Shown piece after piece: positions 53,068-61,523 of a stretch of DNA of 64,000 nucleotides; positions within the stretch are counted from its first letter, which is position 1, and each line of letters begins with the position of its first letter. The stretch is taken from assembly GCF_006538885.1 (NCBI RefSeq), contig NZ_BJLY01000004.1, positions 1 to 64,000 of the forward strand. Direction: 5' to 3'. Under the pieces are notes generated by a model. That model made no database searches. It saw nothing but the letters and a program-made list of their open reading frames with translations, and was not told the DNA's origin. The DNA comes from Gluconobacter roseus NBRC 3990 (GTDB lineage: Bacteria > Pseudomonadota > Alphaproteobacteria > Acetobacterales > Acetobacteraceae). The position numbers and the translations under genes are program-made.

Positions 53068-54873
53068 ATGTGCTGCATCATGCATTCCAGAGCATTTCCT
53101 GCATCCCGTCCATTGGCGCGCAACCATCTTTTCAGCCGGAGCCGGGCCAGTCTGTGCGGAGTGTTCGGCATAATGGGACTGGTGCAGACACTGGCGCTGG
53201 GCGGATGTGCGCAGACGGAGCATGCGGCTGTCAGTCCGGCTCCGGTTGCCCAGCCCAGCACGGCCACGACATCCATGGCTGCCACCGCCAATCCGCTGGC
53301 CTCGCAGGCCGCGATGGATGTGATCCGCCGCGGTGGCAGTGCGGTTGATGCCGCTATTGCGGGGCAGATGATGCTGGCGGTGGTCGAGCCGCAGGCCTCC
53401 GGTCTGGGGGGCGGGTCCACGATCCTGTACTGGGACAAAGGCGCCGGAAAGCTCTCGTTTTATGACGGTCTGGCCGCCGCTCCTGCCATCGTGCCGCAGG
53501 ATTACGCGCATGATTCGGACGGGCACGCCATTCCTCACGCTCTGCTGGAACGCAGCGGGCGCGTCGTCGCCGTCCCGGGCACGCTGCGGACGCTGGAGTT
53601 TCTGCACAAACGTTACGGCAAGCTCCCCTGGGCCGATCTGTTTCAGGCGGCCATTGCTACGGCCCGCAATGGCTATGCGATGCCCGGCTACCTGCATCTC
53701 GTCCTGACGGAACGTCCGGAACTCGCGCGGAAAGCCAGTTTCAAAGCCTATTTCGATGCGGACGGTCATCCGCTGCCCAAAGGCACGATCCTGCACAATC
53801 CTGCTCTGGCCGAGACGCTGACGCAGGTGGCGGCAAAGGGTGCGGACTATTTTTATGGCCCCGCTTTCGCCCGGAAGATTTCCGCTGCCGTGACGACAGG
53901 GCCGTATCCGGGGCACATCACGCCGAAGGATCTGGCAGCCTACAAGGTCCGTGAGCGCGCGCCGCTCTGCGTCGAGGCGTTTGGCCGCCGCATCTGCTCT
54001 GCAGCGCCTCCGGTTGCGGGTGGACTGTCCGTGCTCCAGCAGCTTGCGATTCTTGATCGTCTGAAGATCGGCCAGTACCACCCCGGCAGCGTCGAGGCTG
54101 CGCATCTTCTGCTCGAAGCCTCGCGTCTGGCAGAGGCCGACCGCCGCAAATATGCCGCCGACCCCGACTACACGCCCGTTGCAACGGATGAACTGCTGAG
54201 CTCGGCCTATCTGGACGCGCGTGCGGCTCTCGTCTCGAAAGGGGAGGCGGCAGGGCAGGTGCGTCCGGGCGTGCTGAAGAGCCGTCTGGCCAGTCTGCCA
54301 GCGTCCGATGCCATGACCGTGCCCGCCACGACGCATCTGGCCATTCGGGATGCTGCCGGAGATGCGCTGTCCTTCACCACGACCATCAATCTCAACTTCG
54401 GGGCGGATATTGTCGTGGATGGGGTGGTGCTCAACAACGCGATCACCAATTTCGCAACGCATCCTGTCGTGGACGGACAGCCGGTCGCCAATATCGCGGC
54501 CCCCGGCAAGCGGCCCATCACAACGATGGCGCCGACCATCGTATTCGGCGCGGATGGCCAGCCTGAAGTGATCGTGGGCGCTGGCGGTGGCGCGCGGATC
54601 ATTGATTCCGTGGTGCAGACGCTGGTCGGCCATCTTGCCTGGGGCCAGAACATTCGCACGGCCATCGAACAGCCGCGCATCGGCGCGCAGAACCGCGCGG
54701 AAGAACTGGAACACGGCACGTCAGCCGCCGAACTGAAATCCGCGCTTGAGAGCATGGGCCATCACCCGCATCCTGCCGTGATGAATGCCGCCGTGCAGGC
54801 CATCACCATTGGTCCGGACGGGCTCACCGGCTGGGGCGATCCGCATCGCGACGGTGTTGCCCTCGGCCAGTAA
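53068..54873 (+). CDS. ggt: gamma-glutamyltransferase
   Basis: 601 residues; an ATG at 53080 is an equally good start. The N-terminus ends in a lipobox-like LALGGC near residue 47, so it may be a lipoprotein or periplasmic. Large-subunit marks: ATANPLASQAAMDVIRRGGS, VDAAIAGQMMLAVVEPQASG, GGGSTILYWD. Autoprocessing Thr lies in PATTHLAIRDAAGDALSFTT near residue 421, giving a small subunit of about 180 residues with GVVLNNAITNF and PTIVFGADGQPEVIVGAGGG. It transfers or hydrolyses the gamma-glutamyl group of glutathione. Confidence 0.92.
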   Translation: MCCIMHSRAFPASRPLARNHLFSRSRASLCGVFGIMGLVQTLALGGCAQTEHAAVSPAPVAQPSTATTSMAATANPLASQAAMDVIRRGGSAVDAAIAGQMMLAVVEPQASGLGGGSTILYWDKGAGKLSFYDGLAAAPAIVPQDYAHDSDGHAIPHALLERSGRVVAVPGTLRTLEFLHKRYGKLPWADLFQAAIATARNGYAMPGYLHLVLTERPELARKASFKAYFDADGHPLPKGTILHNPALAETLTQVAAKGADYFYGPAFARKISAAVTTGPYPGHITPKDLAAYKVRERAPLCVEAFGRRICSAAPPVAGGLSVLQQLAILDRLKIGQYHPGSVEAAHLLLEASRLAEADRRKYAADPDYTPVATDELLSSAYLDARAALVSKGEAAGQVRPGVLKSRLASLPASDAMTVPATTHLAIRDAAGDALSFTTTINLNFGADIVVDGVVLNNAITNFATHPVVDGQPVANIAAPGKRPITTMAPTIVFGADGQPEVIVGAGGGARIIDSVVQTLVGHLAWGQNIRTAIEQPRIGAQNRAEELEHGTSAAELKSALESMGHHPHPAVMNAAVQAITIGPDGLTGWGDPHRDGVALGQ

Positions 54874-54918
54874 GCCTTTGACCCTCAACGACATCCTTCC
54901 CATCCGCTGGAGAGCCTT

Positions 54919-56229
54919 ATGAAGTTTCCTGCCCGTCTTTTCCTGTGTGCCAGCGCACTGGGAACGCTCGCCGCCTGCGCCACGCCGCAGCCCGCACCGA
55001 AACAGCAGGTCGCAGTAGTCGAGCCGGACCGCCCGCACGGCGATGGTGGCGTCAGCGCCTTCTATCAGCCGCCGGCACAGCTTCCGTCCGGGCCGGGCAA
55101 CATGATCCGCACCGAGGAAATTCAGGGCAAGCACCTGCCGGACAATGCCGGTCTGGCCGTCCGCACGCTTTACACATCCGTCAGCGGTGTCGGAGAGCCC
55201 GCGCCGGTGGCCGTCTCCGGGCAGATCATCTTCCCGAAGGGCACACCGCCCAAAGGTGGCTGGCCGATTGTGGCCTGGGAACATGGCACGACCGGGATTG
55301 CCGACATCTGTGCCCCCTCATGGCGCGGCTATTTCTCGCGGGACCGGGCCTATCTGGACCGCTGGCTGGCCGCAGGCTTTGCCGTGGTTGCCAGTGACTA
55401 TCAGGGGCTGGGAACGCCGGGGCCGCATCCGTATCTGATGTATCGCCCCGAAGGCTACAGTGTCCTGAACGGGCTGCGCGCCTCGCTTCAGCAGTACAAG
55501 GGCACGCTGCGCAACCAGATTGTCCTTGTCGGGCAGTCACAGGGCGGTGGTGCGGCGCTTGGAACCGGCTGGCTCGCTCCGCAATATGCGCCGGACCTGC
55601 ATGTTCTGGGTACGGTGGCGACGGGCGTCGTGATCGCGTTCCACGTCCCGGCGAACACGGCTCATCCGCAGATCACGCGGGACAATCCGGAATCCCCGCA
55701 CATGTCGGCGTCCTACGGCATCCTGACGGTCGAAGGCTCCATGACCAGCCTGCATCCGGAGGCGGATGTGCGGCAGTTCATGACGGAGAAGGGAAAAGAG
55801 CTCTCCCATCAGGCGCGTCAGTCCTGCCTGGGCGATTTGTTCAAATACACCAACGCTCATGACATGACGGAAGAGAACGTCTTCACTGGCGACCGCTCGC
55901 CGCTGGAACAGGGCTTTGATACCGCTTTCACTATCCCGGACGCGCATCTGAAAATGCCGGTCTTCGTGGGAACGGGACTTGCGGATGACGAGGCCGGCGT
56001 GTCCCAGCAGTACGATGCGGTCGCGGCGATGTGCGACGCCGGAACGCCCGTGACCTGGAAGCAGTATCCGGGCCTGACCCATAACGGCGCGGTCAATGTT
56101 TCGGCTGATGATTCCGTACCCTTCGCGCTCAGCCTGCTCAAGGGCGTCAAGCCGCGCGGCAACTGCCGGACCATCAAGCCGATCTCCAAGCTGGAGAAGC
56201 CGCTCGCCGGTGTCCGCTGGAACAACTGA
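54919..56229 (+). CDS. secretory lipase-like alpha/beta hydrolase lipoprotein
   Basis: 436 residues with a lipoprotein signal (MKFPARLFLCASALGTLAAC, lipobox LAAC). Alpha/beta hydrolase of the LIP (secretory lipase) type: PIVAWEHGTTGIADICAPSW near residue 117 (oxyanion region), nucleophile elbow VGQSQGGGAALG near 197, Asp in FVGTGLADDEAG near 355 and His in YPGLTHNGAVN near 390, so the catalytic triad is visible. It should hydrolyse esters at the cell envelope. It starts 45 bp after the gamma-glutamyltransferase gene in the same direction and may be cotranscribed. Confidence 0.88.
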   Translation: MKFPARLFLCASALGTLAACATPQPAPKQQVAVVEPDRPHGDGGVSAFYQPPAQLPSGPGNMIRTEEIQGKHLPDNAGLAVRTLYTSVSGVGEPAPVAVSGQIIFPKGTPPKGGWPIVAWEHGTTGIADICAPSWRGYFSRDRAYLDRWLAAGFAVVASDYQGLGTPGPHPYLMYRPEGYSVLNGLRASLQQYKGTLRNQIVLVGQSQGGGAALGTGWLAPQYAPDLHVLGTVATGVVIAFHVPANTAHPQITRDNPESPHMSASYGILTVEGSMTSLHPEADVRQFMTEKGKELSHQARQSCLGDLFKYTNAHDMTEENVFTGDRSPLEQGFDTAFTIPDAHLKMPVFVGTGLADDEAGVSQQYDAVAAMCDAGTPVTWKQYPGLTHNGAVNVSADDSVPFALSLLKGVKPRGNCRTIKPISKLEKPLAGVRWNN

Positions 56230-56253
56230 TCGGGCGCTACTTCGTCAGGCATG

Positions 56254-56291
56254 AAAAAACCCGGGAAAGGCGAGGCCTCTCCCGGGTTTTT
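56254..56291. terminator. bidirectional intrinsic terminator
   Basis: AAAACCCGGGA / TCCCGGGTTTT stem (inner loop region AAGGCGAGGCCTC) with A-run left and T-run right, between the convergent lipase gene and the Hint-domain gene. Confidence 0.88.
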
Positions 56292-56336
56292 CTGTCCCGT
56301 GGCGTTCCGTGAAGGAACGCCGCGGAGCCTGAAGGA

Positions 56337-59300
56337 TCAGGCGAACTGGGCAGCAGTCTCGACTGTGCTGTCTGCGAGATACGGGCCCGCGGCGCGGATC
56401 TCGATGGAGAGCAGGGCCAGGCTGTCCTGATCACGCTCACCGAGCGTCAGCAGGCCGTTGCCAGCCGTCCAGCGGCAGGCTGCGTTATCAGCAATCCGCC
56501 AGCCTTCGAGATCGGCCTGCGTCAGATGCGACGTGATGGAGCGCGTGGCGCGGGAGTCGTACAGGACGACATCGCCGACCAGAATGCCCAGTTCACGACG
56601 GTCATCAACGAACGGTCCAACCGTCTCGGACGGACGGGCCGTGCGGGAGACGATGCGGACTGCCGTCACATCGGCAGGGATCATGAAGATCGCGCGGCCA
56701 GCGGCCTCACGGCTCTGACGGATGACCGTACCGTTATCAGCCACAAGGTGCAGATCCGCATCCTGGGTCAGTTCGGCAGCAGCCTCATGGTTTTCCAGAC
56801 CGGCAGCGATGGCGCGGTCCGCGATCTGGCGGAACATCGGCTCCACCGTTGCGCGGTCCACGGTCAGGGCTGCGGCAGCGTCCTGTTCCCAGCTCTTCTG
56901 ACGGCCACCGAGGCTTGCGACTTCACCGTGCTGGGTGAAGGTGCGACGGTTGCCGGTATCGAGATAGCTCTCGGTCAGCATGCCGTCCGCCATGATGACG
57001 AAGTGGTTTTCCGTCTCGATGTGGAAGTAGTCATAGACGCTGATGGAGCGGTCGTAGAACACCGAGCGGCCGTTGACGAGCATGCGGGTCGGCACGAAAC
57101 GGCCATCGATGAAGAGGCAGTGTTCCGGCGTGACCAGCAGGTCCTTGTTCGGCACGTTCGTAGCAATCGCATCCTTGAGGATACGAACCGGATGACCGGA
57201 GAGGTCAGCCGAGGCGCCACCCTGTGCACGAACGCGCTTGCTGCCGACCCAGGTGATCTTGCGGCTGACGGGGCTGCCATCGACCCAGGCCGTAACCTCG
57301 TCACCGATGCGCAGGACTTCGACGGCCGTGGTGCCGGAAGGCGTCGTGATCATCGTGCCCGGCAGGAAGCAGATCTCGCTGCCCTTGGCGAGCGTGACAA
57401 CCGTGCTGCCATCGCGGTCTTCGGTCAGATCGGCATGGTAGCCGGAATAGTCGCCTTCGAGGTCGATCGTGTAGCTCGTGCCGCCTTCGGTAACGACGAG
57501 GGTGTCGCCGTTGATGGCGGCCTTGGCCACGCCGGCATACTGCAGGCTGTCGATATCGATATGGCCACCGACTGCAAGGATCGTCTCGTCGATCTCGCCA
57601 CCGGCATCAACCGTCAGCCAGGCACCGGAAGCAACGCTGGTTTCGTCAGCAACGCCGCCGGAGAGGACCGTCTCGAACGCATTCTTCTGCAGGACGGTGT
57701 GATCGGTGCGACCGCCGTCATACTGGACGGATCCGCTGCCAACCGTCGTCTCGCTGGCCGTGCCGCCTGCGCTGATGAACTGCTGGCTGCCGCCTTCGAC
57801 CGTGGCACTGATGGAGGCGCCATACACATAGTCCATGCCCTGCTGGTCGAGGACCGTGCCAACGGCCGTGCCGCCTGCGCTGATCGTCTCGTGAGCGTGG
57901 CGCGTGATGGTGCTGCCGCTGGTGTAACCGCCGGAGAGGACGTCGATCTTGCCGAGTGTTGTGGCGCTGTCACCGAAGGCCGAACCTGCAATCCATTCAT
58001 GGCCGCGAATGACGGTTGCACCGTTCTCGACGCCACCAGCCTGAACCGTCTCGAAAGCCTGACCACCGCTGAGGAGCGTGCCAACCGTTGAGCCGCCGGA
58101 CTGGACGGTGATGTTGCCCTGGGTTTCGGTTGTGGCGTTGGCAAAGCCGCCGCTTGCGACCGTCATGGAGCCACCCGTGATGATGGTACCGTCGGCAAGG
58201 CCGGAGTCCACAAGCGTGCCGCCGCTGACAGCGGTCTGGATGGCCTGGCCGCTGGAGCTGACAACTTCGCTGCCGCTGATCAGGTTCGTACTGACGGTGC
58301 GTCCGCCGGCTTCGACCTTTTCCACACCACCGGTCACATTGGTGTTGTAAGTCCGACCATTGGACAGAACGTCTTCAACACCACCCTTGTTGACGGTTTC
58401 GCTGACACCTGTGCCGTAAGCATTGACCTTCTCGATGCCGCCGTTGTTGATGACGGTTCCGAAGGAGAGGCCATCCTGCCCCACGATTTCGGTGCCGCCG
58501 GAGTTCAGGACGGTTTCGTTGGAGGTGCCGTTGTCGTACTGGACAGCGCCGGTGGACAGCGTTGCAGTGCTTGCGACACCGCCTGCGCTGACGATCTGGA
58601 TGCTGTTGGTGGTCAGCGTGGCCTCCACGGAGGAACCGGCCACAAACTCCATGCCCTGATAGGACAGGGTCGAGCCCGAAGCGATGCCGCCCGCGCTGAC
58701 ATATTCATGTCCGTGGGTGCTGACGGCCGTGTTGGACGCGACGGCACCGGATGCGATGTGCAGTTCGCCAATGCCGGAAAGCACGTCATTGACGGCAGTG
58801 CCCGACAGCCATTCCTTGGCGCCGTTGATGATGGAGGATGCGGAGTCCACGGCACCCGATGCGACGCTCTGGAAAGCAGTACGGCCGTTGATGACGGCAC
58901 CGCTCGTGACGCCGCCGCTTTCGACGACGGACCAGCCGCTGGTGTTCTGGGTGCCCGTGGCGCTGCCACCGGCCTCGACGATCAGGGTGCCGCCGCTGAT
59001 CGTGGTGCCGAGAGTCGAGCCTGCGTCATAGAGATTGCCGCCGGACAGGGTCGTGTTGCTGGCCACGCCATGGGCGTAGAGCTGTTCGTACGCGCCGGTA
59101 TTGACGGTCTCATTGACGGACTTGCCGCTGAGTACGACGTCAAAGCCGCCGCTGTTGACAACCGTATTGTAGGACGAGCCGCCCTTGCCGGTGTGGTCAG
59201 CAGCATCGCTGTACTCGACCATGCCGCCGCCATTGTTGATGACGGTGTTGGTCATCGTACCGCCATCGACATAGACCGCATAGTTGCCCTGCGAATTGAC

Positions 59301-59663
59301 GGTGACGTCTGTTGCAGAGCCATTGCCCTGCACGGTCATGCCACCATCGTTCAGGACGACGCCCGAGGCCGTCGCACCGTTCAAAACGATGAACTGGTCA
59401 TGGAACACGGTCGTGTTCACGGCGGAGCCGCCGCTTGAGACGATCACGGATTGGTGCTGGTCCTCGGTATCGGTAGCGCCCGAAATCGCGGTGTCGGAAA
59501 TGACCCCTCCGCTGAGGACGGCCATTGCGCCGCCATCGAGAACAGTGGTCGAAACAGCGCTTCCACCTGCGGAAATGATCAGGCCATCGCCGGAGGAAAG
59601 CGTGGTTCCGCTGACGGTCTGGCCGGATGTAACGGTTTTTTCGCTCATCGGAGTCTGGTCCAC
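56337..59663 (-). CDS. large repeat protein with C-terminal Hint domain (putative surface adhesin)
   Basis: 1108 residues from GTG; an ATG five codons on is equally possible. Residues about 10-745 are tandem beta-strand units of roughly 16-20 residues with the pattern GGxAxxTxVxxGGxxxV (AIDA-type/autotransporter-like repeats). A Hint (hedgehog/intein) domain follows: GSEICFLPGTMITTPSG starts with the nucleophile Cys at 765, then TAVEVLRIGDEVTAW, NKDLLVTPEHCLFIDG (TPxH box) and HIETENHFVIMADGM near 900. About 200 C-terminal residues after it look like the domain common to Acetobacteraceae Hint proteins. There is no signal peptide and no autotransporter barrel, so type I or an unknown secretion route is needed. 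Hint may cleave or cross-link the protein. Partner and target are unknown. Confidence 0.85.
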   Translation of the reverse strand: MDQTPMSEKTVTSGQTVSGTTLSSGDGLIISAGGSAVSTTVLDGGAMAVLSGGVISDTAISGATDTEDQHQSVIVSSGGSAVNTTVFHDQFIVLNGATASGVVLNDGGMTVQGNGSATDVTVNSQGNYAVYVDGGTMTNTVINNGGGMVEYSDAADHTGKGGSSYNTVVNSGGFDVVLSGKSVNETVNTGAYEQLYAHGVASNTTLSGGNLYDAGSTLGTTISGGTLIVEAGGSATGTQNTSGWSVVESGGVTSGAVINGRTAFQSVASGAVDSASSIINGAKEWLSGTAVNDVLSGIGELHIASGAVASNTAVSTHGHEYVSAGGIASGSTLSYQGMEFVAGSSVEATLTTNSIQIVSAGGVASTATLSTGAVQYDNGTSNETVLNSGGTEIVGQDGLSFGTVINNGGIEKVNAYGTGVSETVNKGGVEDVLSNGRTYNTNVTGGVEKVEAGGRTVSTNLISGSEVVSSSGQAIQTAVSGGTLVDSGLADGTIITGGSMTVASGGFANATTETQGNITVQSGGSTVGTLLSGGQAFETVQAGGVENGATVIRGHEWIAGSAFGDSATTLGKIDVLSGGYTSGSTITRHAHETISAGGTAVGTVLDQQGMDYVYGASISATVEGGSQQFISAGGTASETTVGSGSVQYDGGRTDHTVLQKNAFETVLSGGVADETSVASGAWLTVDAGGEIDETILAVGGHIDIDSLQYAGVAKAAINGDTLVVTEGGTSYTIDLEGDYSGYHADLTEDRDGSTVVTLAKGSEICFLPGTMITTPSGTTAVEVLRIGDEVTAWVDGSPVSRKITWVGSKRVRAQGGASADLSGHPVRILKDAIATNVPNKDLLVTPEHCLFIDGRFVPTRMLVNGRSVFYDRSISVYDYFHIETENHFVIMADGMLTESYLDTGNRRTFTQHGEVASLGGRQKSWEQDAAAALTVDRATVEPMFRQIADRAIAAGLENHEAAAELTQDADLHLVADNGTVIRQSREAAGRAIFMIPADVTAVRIVSRTARPSETVGPFVDDRRELGILVGDVVLYDSRATRSITSHLTQADLEGWRIADNAACRWTAGNGLLTLGERDQDSLALLSIEIRAAGPYLADSTVETAAQFA

Positions 59664-59842
59664 ATCTAGTGGTTAATAGTTTCTTAACTATGCACTTCAG
59701 GAAAAAATTAACAATTTGTTTTTGGCTTTCCCAACAAAACGTGACTGACGGGGAAACAGGGACGATCGCGTTGTGAGGCAGGTTCTGACGTGTTTTCATG
59801 GGGATGCCATCCGCACCCATCGCCAGATCGGGAACACACTGC

Positions 59843-60214
59843 ATGACCGCGACTCTTACGATTTATGGAATCGCCAGCTGCGACACGATGCGCAAGGCGC
59901 GAAAATGGCTTGCGGATCACGCGGTTGCCGTCACGTTTCACGACTATCGCAAGAGTGGTCTGGACCGGGCGAAGCTTGAGAGCTGGACGGATCAACTGGG
60001 CTGGGAAAAGCTGCTGAACCGTTCAGGGACAACGTTTCGCAGGCTGGCACCGGAACTGCGGGAGAACCTCGATACAGAACGGGCCATTGCGCTCATGCTG
60101 GAGCATCCGGCAATGATCCGGCGGCCTGTTCTTGAAGGTCCGGGTATTCTGCTGGTCGGATTCCGCCCGGACGACTATGCCGCCGCGTTCAGTGATCCAG
60201 GCCAAGCATCCTGA
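59843..60214 (+). CDS. ArsC/Spx-family (YffB-like) reductase
   Basis: 123 residues from the ATG at 59843 with GGGAA upstream. Thioredoxin-like ArsC fold: TIYGIASCDTMRKARKWL with a single Cys (CDTMRKA), HDYRKSGLDRAKLESW, and FRRLAPELRENL. The CDTxxKA version with FRRP-like segment RRPVLEGPGILLVGF is that of YffB rather than arsenate reductase proper, and no ars genes are near. A glutathione- or thiol-linked role is usual for YffB. It overlaps the end of the convergent regulator gene by 26 bp. Confidence 0.85.
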   Translation: MTATLTIYGIASCDTMRKARKWLADHAVAVTFHDYRKSGLDRAKLESWTDQLGWEKLLNRSGTTFRRLAPELRENLDTERAIALMLEHPAMIRRPVLEGPGILLVGFRPDDYAAAFSDPGQAS

Positions 60215-61106
60215 TTTTGCGGTGAAGCGTGGAGCGGCTCACGCCGAGGAGGCGGGCGGCCGCGCTGACATTGCCATGCACTGTCACGAGGGCAGAGCGG
60301 ATGACCTGAGCCTCCGCCTTGCGGAAGCTGGGTTCTTCCTGTGTGTCGAGCAAAGGCAGCAGGGCCGGGAGGTTGGACAGCTCACCATCCGGCCAGTTCA
60401 TGTGCTGGCGGCTGGCATGGGTTGCGCCCCGGATGTGACCGTCCCGGTCCAGGGCGACGAGCATTGCTGACGAGGACGCTGACGGTCCAAGTGTGACGAT
60501 CATGTCCTGTCGGAAGCGGTCATGAAAAAGCTTCTCTTCCACGCGCCGCGCCGTGGTTAGCAGGGCGTCCATCAGGAGCGGTGCGACGGGTAGGACGGTC
60601 TCGGCTGTGAATGAACTGATGTCGATCGCGCCTGCCAGTTCCCCGATGGAATTGTAGACCGGTACTGCCATGCCCGTCAGTTTGCGGAAACACAGGCGCC
60701 AGTGCTGGTCATGGACGACCATGACCGGGCGTTCTTCCCGCAGGCAGGTACCAATGGCGTTCGTGCCCGCATTCTGTTCGTTCCAGACCGCGCCCGCCTG
60801 AAAGCGCCAGCGCCGGCAGCCACTGAGCTTGCTGCGCTGGGTGTGGCGGGAGAGGACGATGCCTGTGGGGTCAGCCAGCAGAACGGTGAAATCCAGCGGG
60901 TCAACCAGTGTGTGCAGGCGCTGCATTTCCGGTACTGCGCTCTGGATCAGGCGCTGGGTGCGGCCGCTGACAAAGCGCAGCTCGGGCTGGCTGAGAACAT
61001 GGGTTTCCCAGCGTTCGGACGGATCAAGATTGTAGCTTGTGGAGCACCGGGCCCATGAGTCTGATAGGCATGTGCGGGAAGCGGCAGCCGTCATGAGGCC
61101 TCGCAT
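60189..61106 (-). CDS. GAF-Fis transcriptional regulator lacking the AAA+ domain (AcoR-like)
   Basis: 305 residues. It matches the two ends of AcoR-type activators: an N-terminal sensor part with the opening SDSWARCSTSYNLDPS and a GAF domain (about 75-190; WNEQNAGTNAIGTCLREERP, AVPVYNSIGELAGAIDIS), and a C-terminal Fis-type HTH_8 (about 265-303; ALVTVHGNVSAAARLLGVSR). The sigma-54 AAA+ module that normally sits between them, of about 230 residues, is absent, so it should act on sigma-70 promoters. It is divergent from the PQQ dehydrogenase, with a palindrome between them that it may bind. Confidence 0.85.
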   Translation of the reverse strand: MRGLMTAAASRTCLSDSWARCSTSYNLDPSERWETHVLSQPELRFVSGRTQRLIQSAVPEMQRLHTLVDPLDFTVLLADPTGIVLSRHTQRSKLSGCRRWRFQAGAVWNEQNAGTNAIGTCLREERPVMVVHDQHWRLCFRKLTGMAVPVYNSIGELAGAIDISSFTAETVLPVAPLLMDALLTTARRVEEKLFHDRFRQDMIVTLGPSASSSAMLVALDRDGHIRGATHASRQHMNWPDGELSNLPALLPLLDTQEEPSFRKAEAQVIRSALVTVHGNVSAAARLLGVSRSTLHRKIRMLGLDH

Positions 61107-61523
61107 TCGGCATTATTCGGCACCGGGTGCCAAAAAACTGTCGCAGAACTGCGACAGGTGCGACGCAGACGGTCACAATCGGGTGAGCGCTCAACGATGC
61201 GGGATAGCCCGTAGCTGACACATTCGGGAATGACGATTTCTGGAAAAGGCGAAGCGTTGCGTGCCGTGTGTGTGTTCTTGCAGGCCATTGGTAACGCAAC
61301 ACTCCTCTCTTTTTCGGTTCAGTGCTGTGGGTCGGATGGGAAACAGGCATGAAAGCCGGCGCTTTTGCAAGCGCCGCCCAGTGCCACTCCTGACGCACGA
61401 ACAGGACTGTCCCGTCCGTCACAGCCATGACGGAGCGCCAACGGTATCGCGTTCCGCCGATGATCAGGAAAGACAAATCATTTCAGAAGGAATGGTTTTC
61501 GTTTTTCACAAGAACGAGGTGTC
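61107..61523. promoter_or_regulatory. 417-bp divergent regulatory region with 20-bp palindrome
   Basis: The region between the GAF-Fis regulator and the PQQ dehydrogenase genes. CTGTCGCAGAACTGCGACAG at 61138-61157 has 9-bp arms around a two-base centre. A partial repeat GTGCGAC follows immediately. It lies 32 bp upstream of the regulator start. I see no convincing gene in the rest. Confidence 0.7.

Noticed and set aside
52340-54714. Open frames opposite the LysR and gamma-glutamyltransferase genes, up to 584 residues
   Set aside because: No domains, no ribosome sites, and they conflict with confidently identified genes.
56526-58091. 521-residue plus-strand open frame inside the Hint-domain gene
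   Set aside because: It is antisense to the repeats and Hint domain; its own Asp/Gly/Ala-rich repeats mirror the repeat structure on the other strand.
57400-59650. Regular short DNA repeats that could suggest a CRISPR array
   Set aside because: They are degenerate coding repeats in one long frame, without identical repeats or unique spacers.
59843-60214. Arsenate resistance gene
   Set aside because: The fold is ArsC-like, but sequence details fit YffB/Spx and no arsR, arsB or acr3 gene is adjacent.
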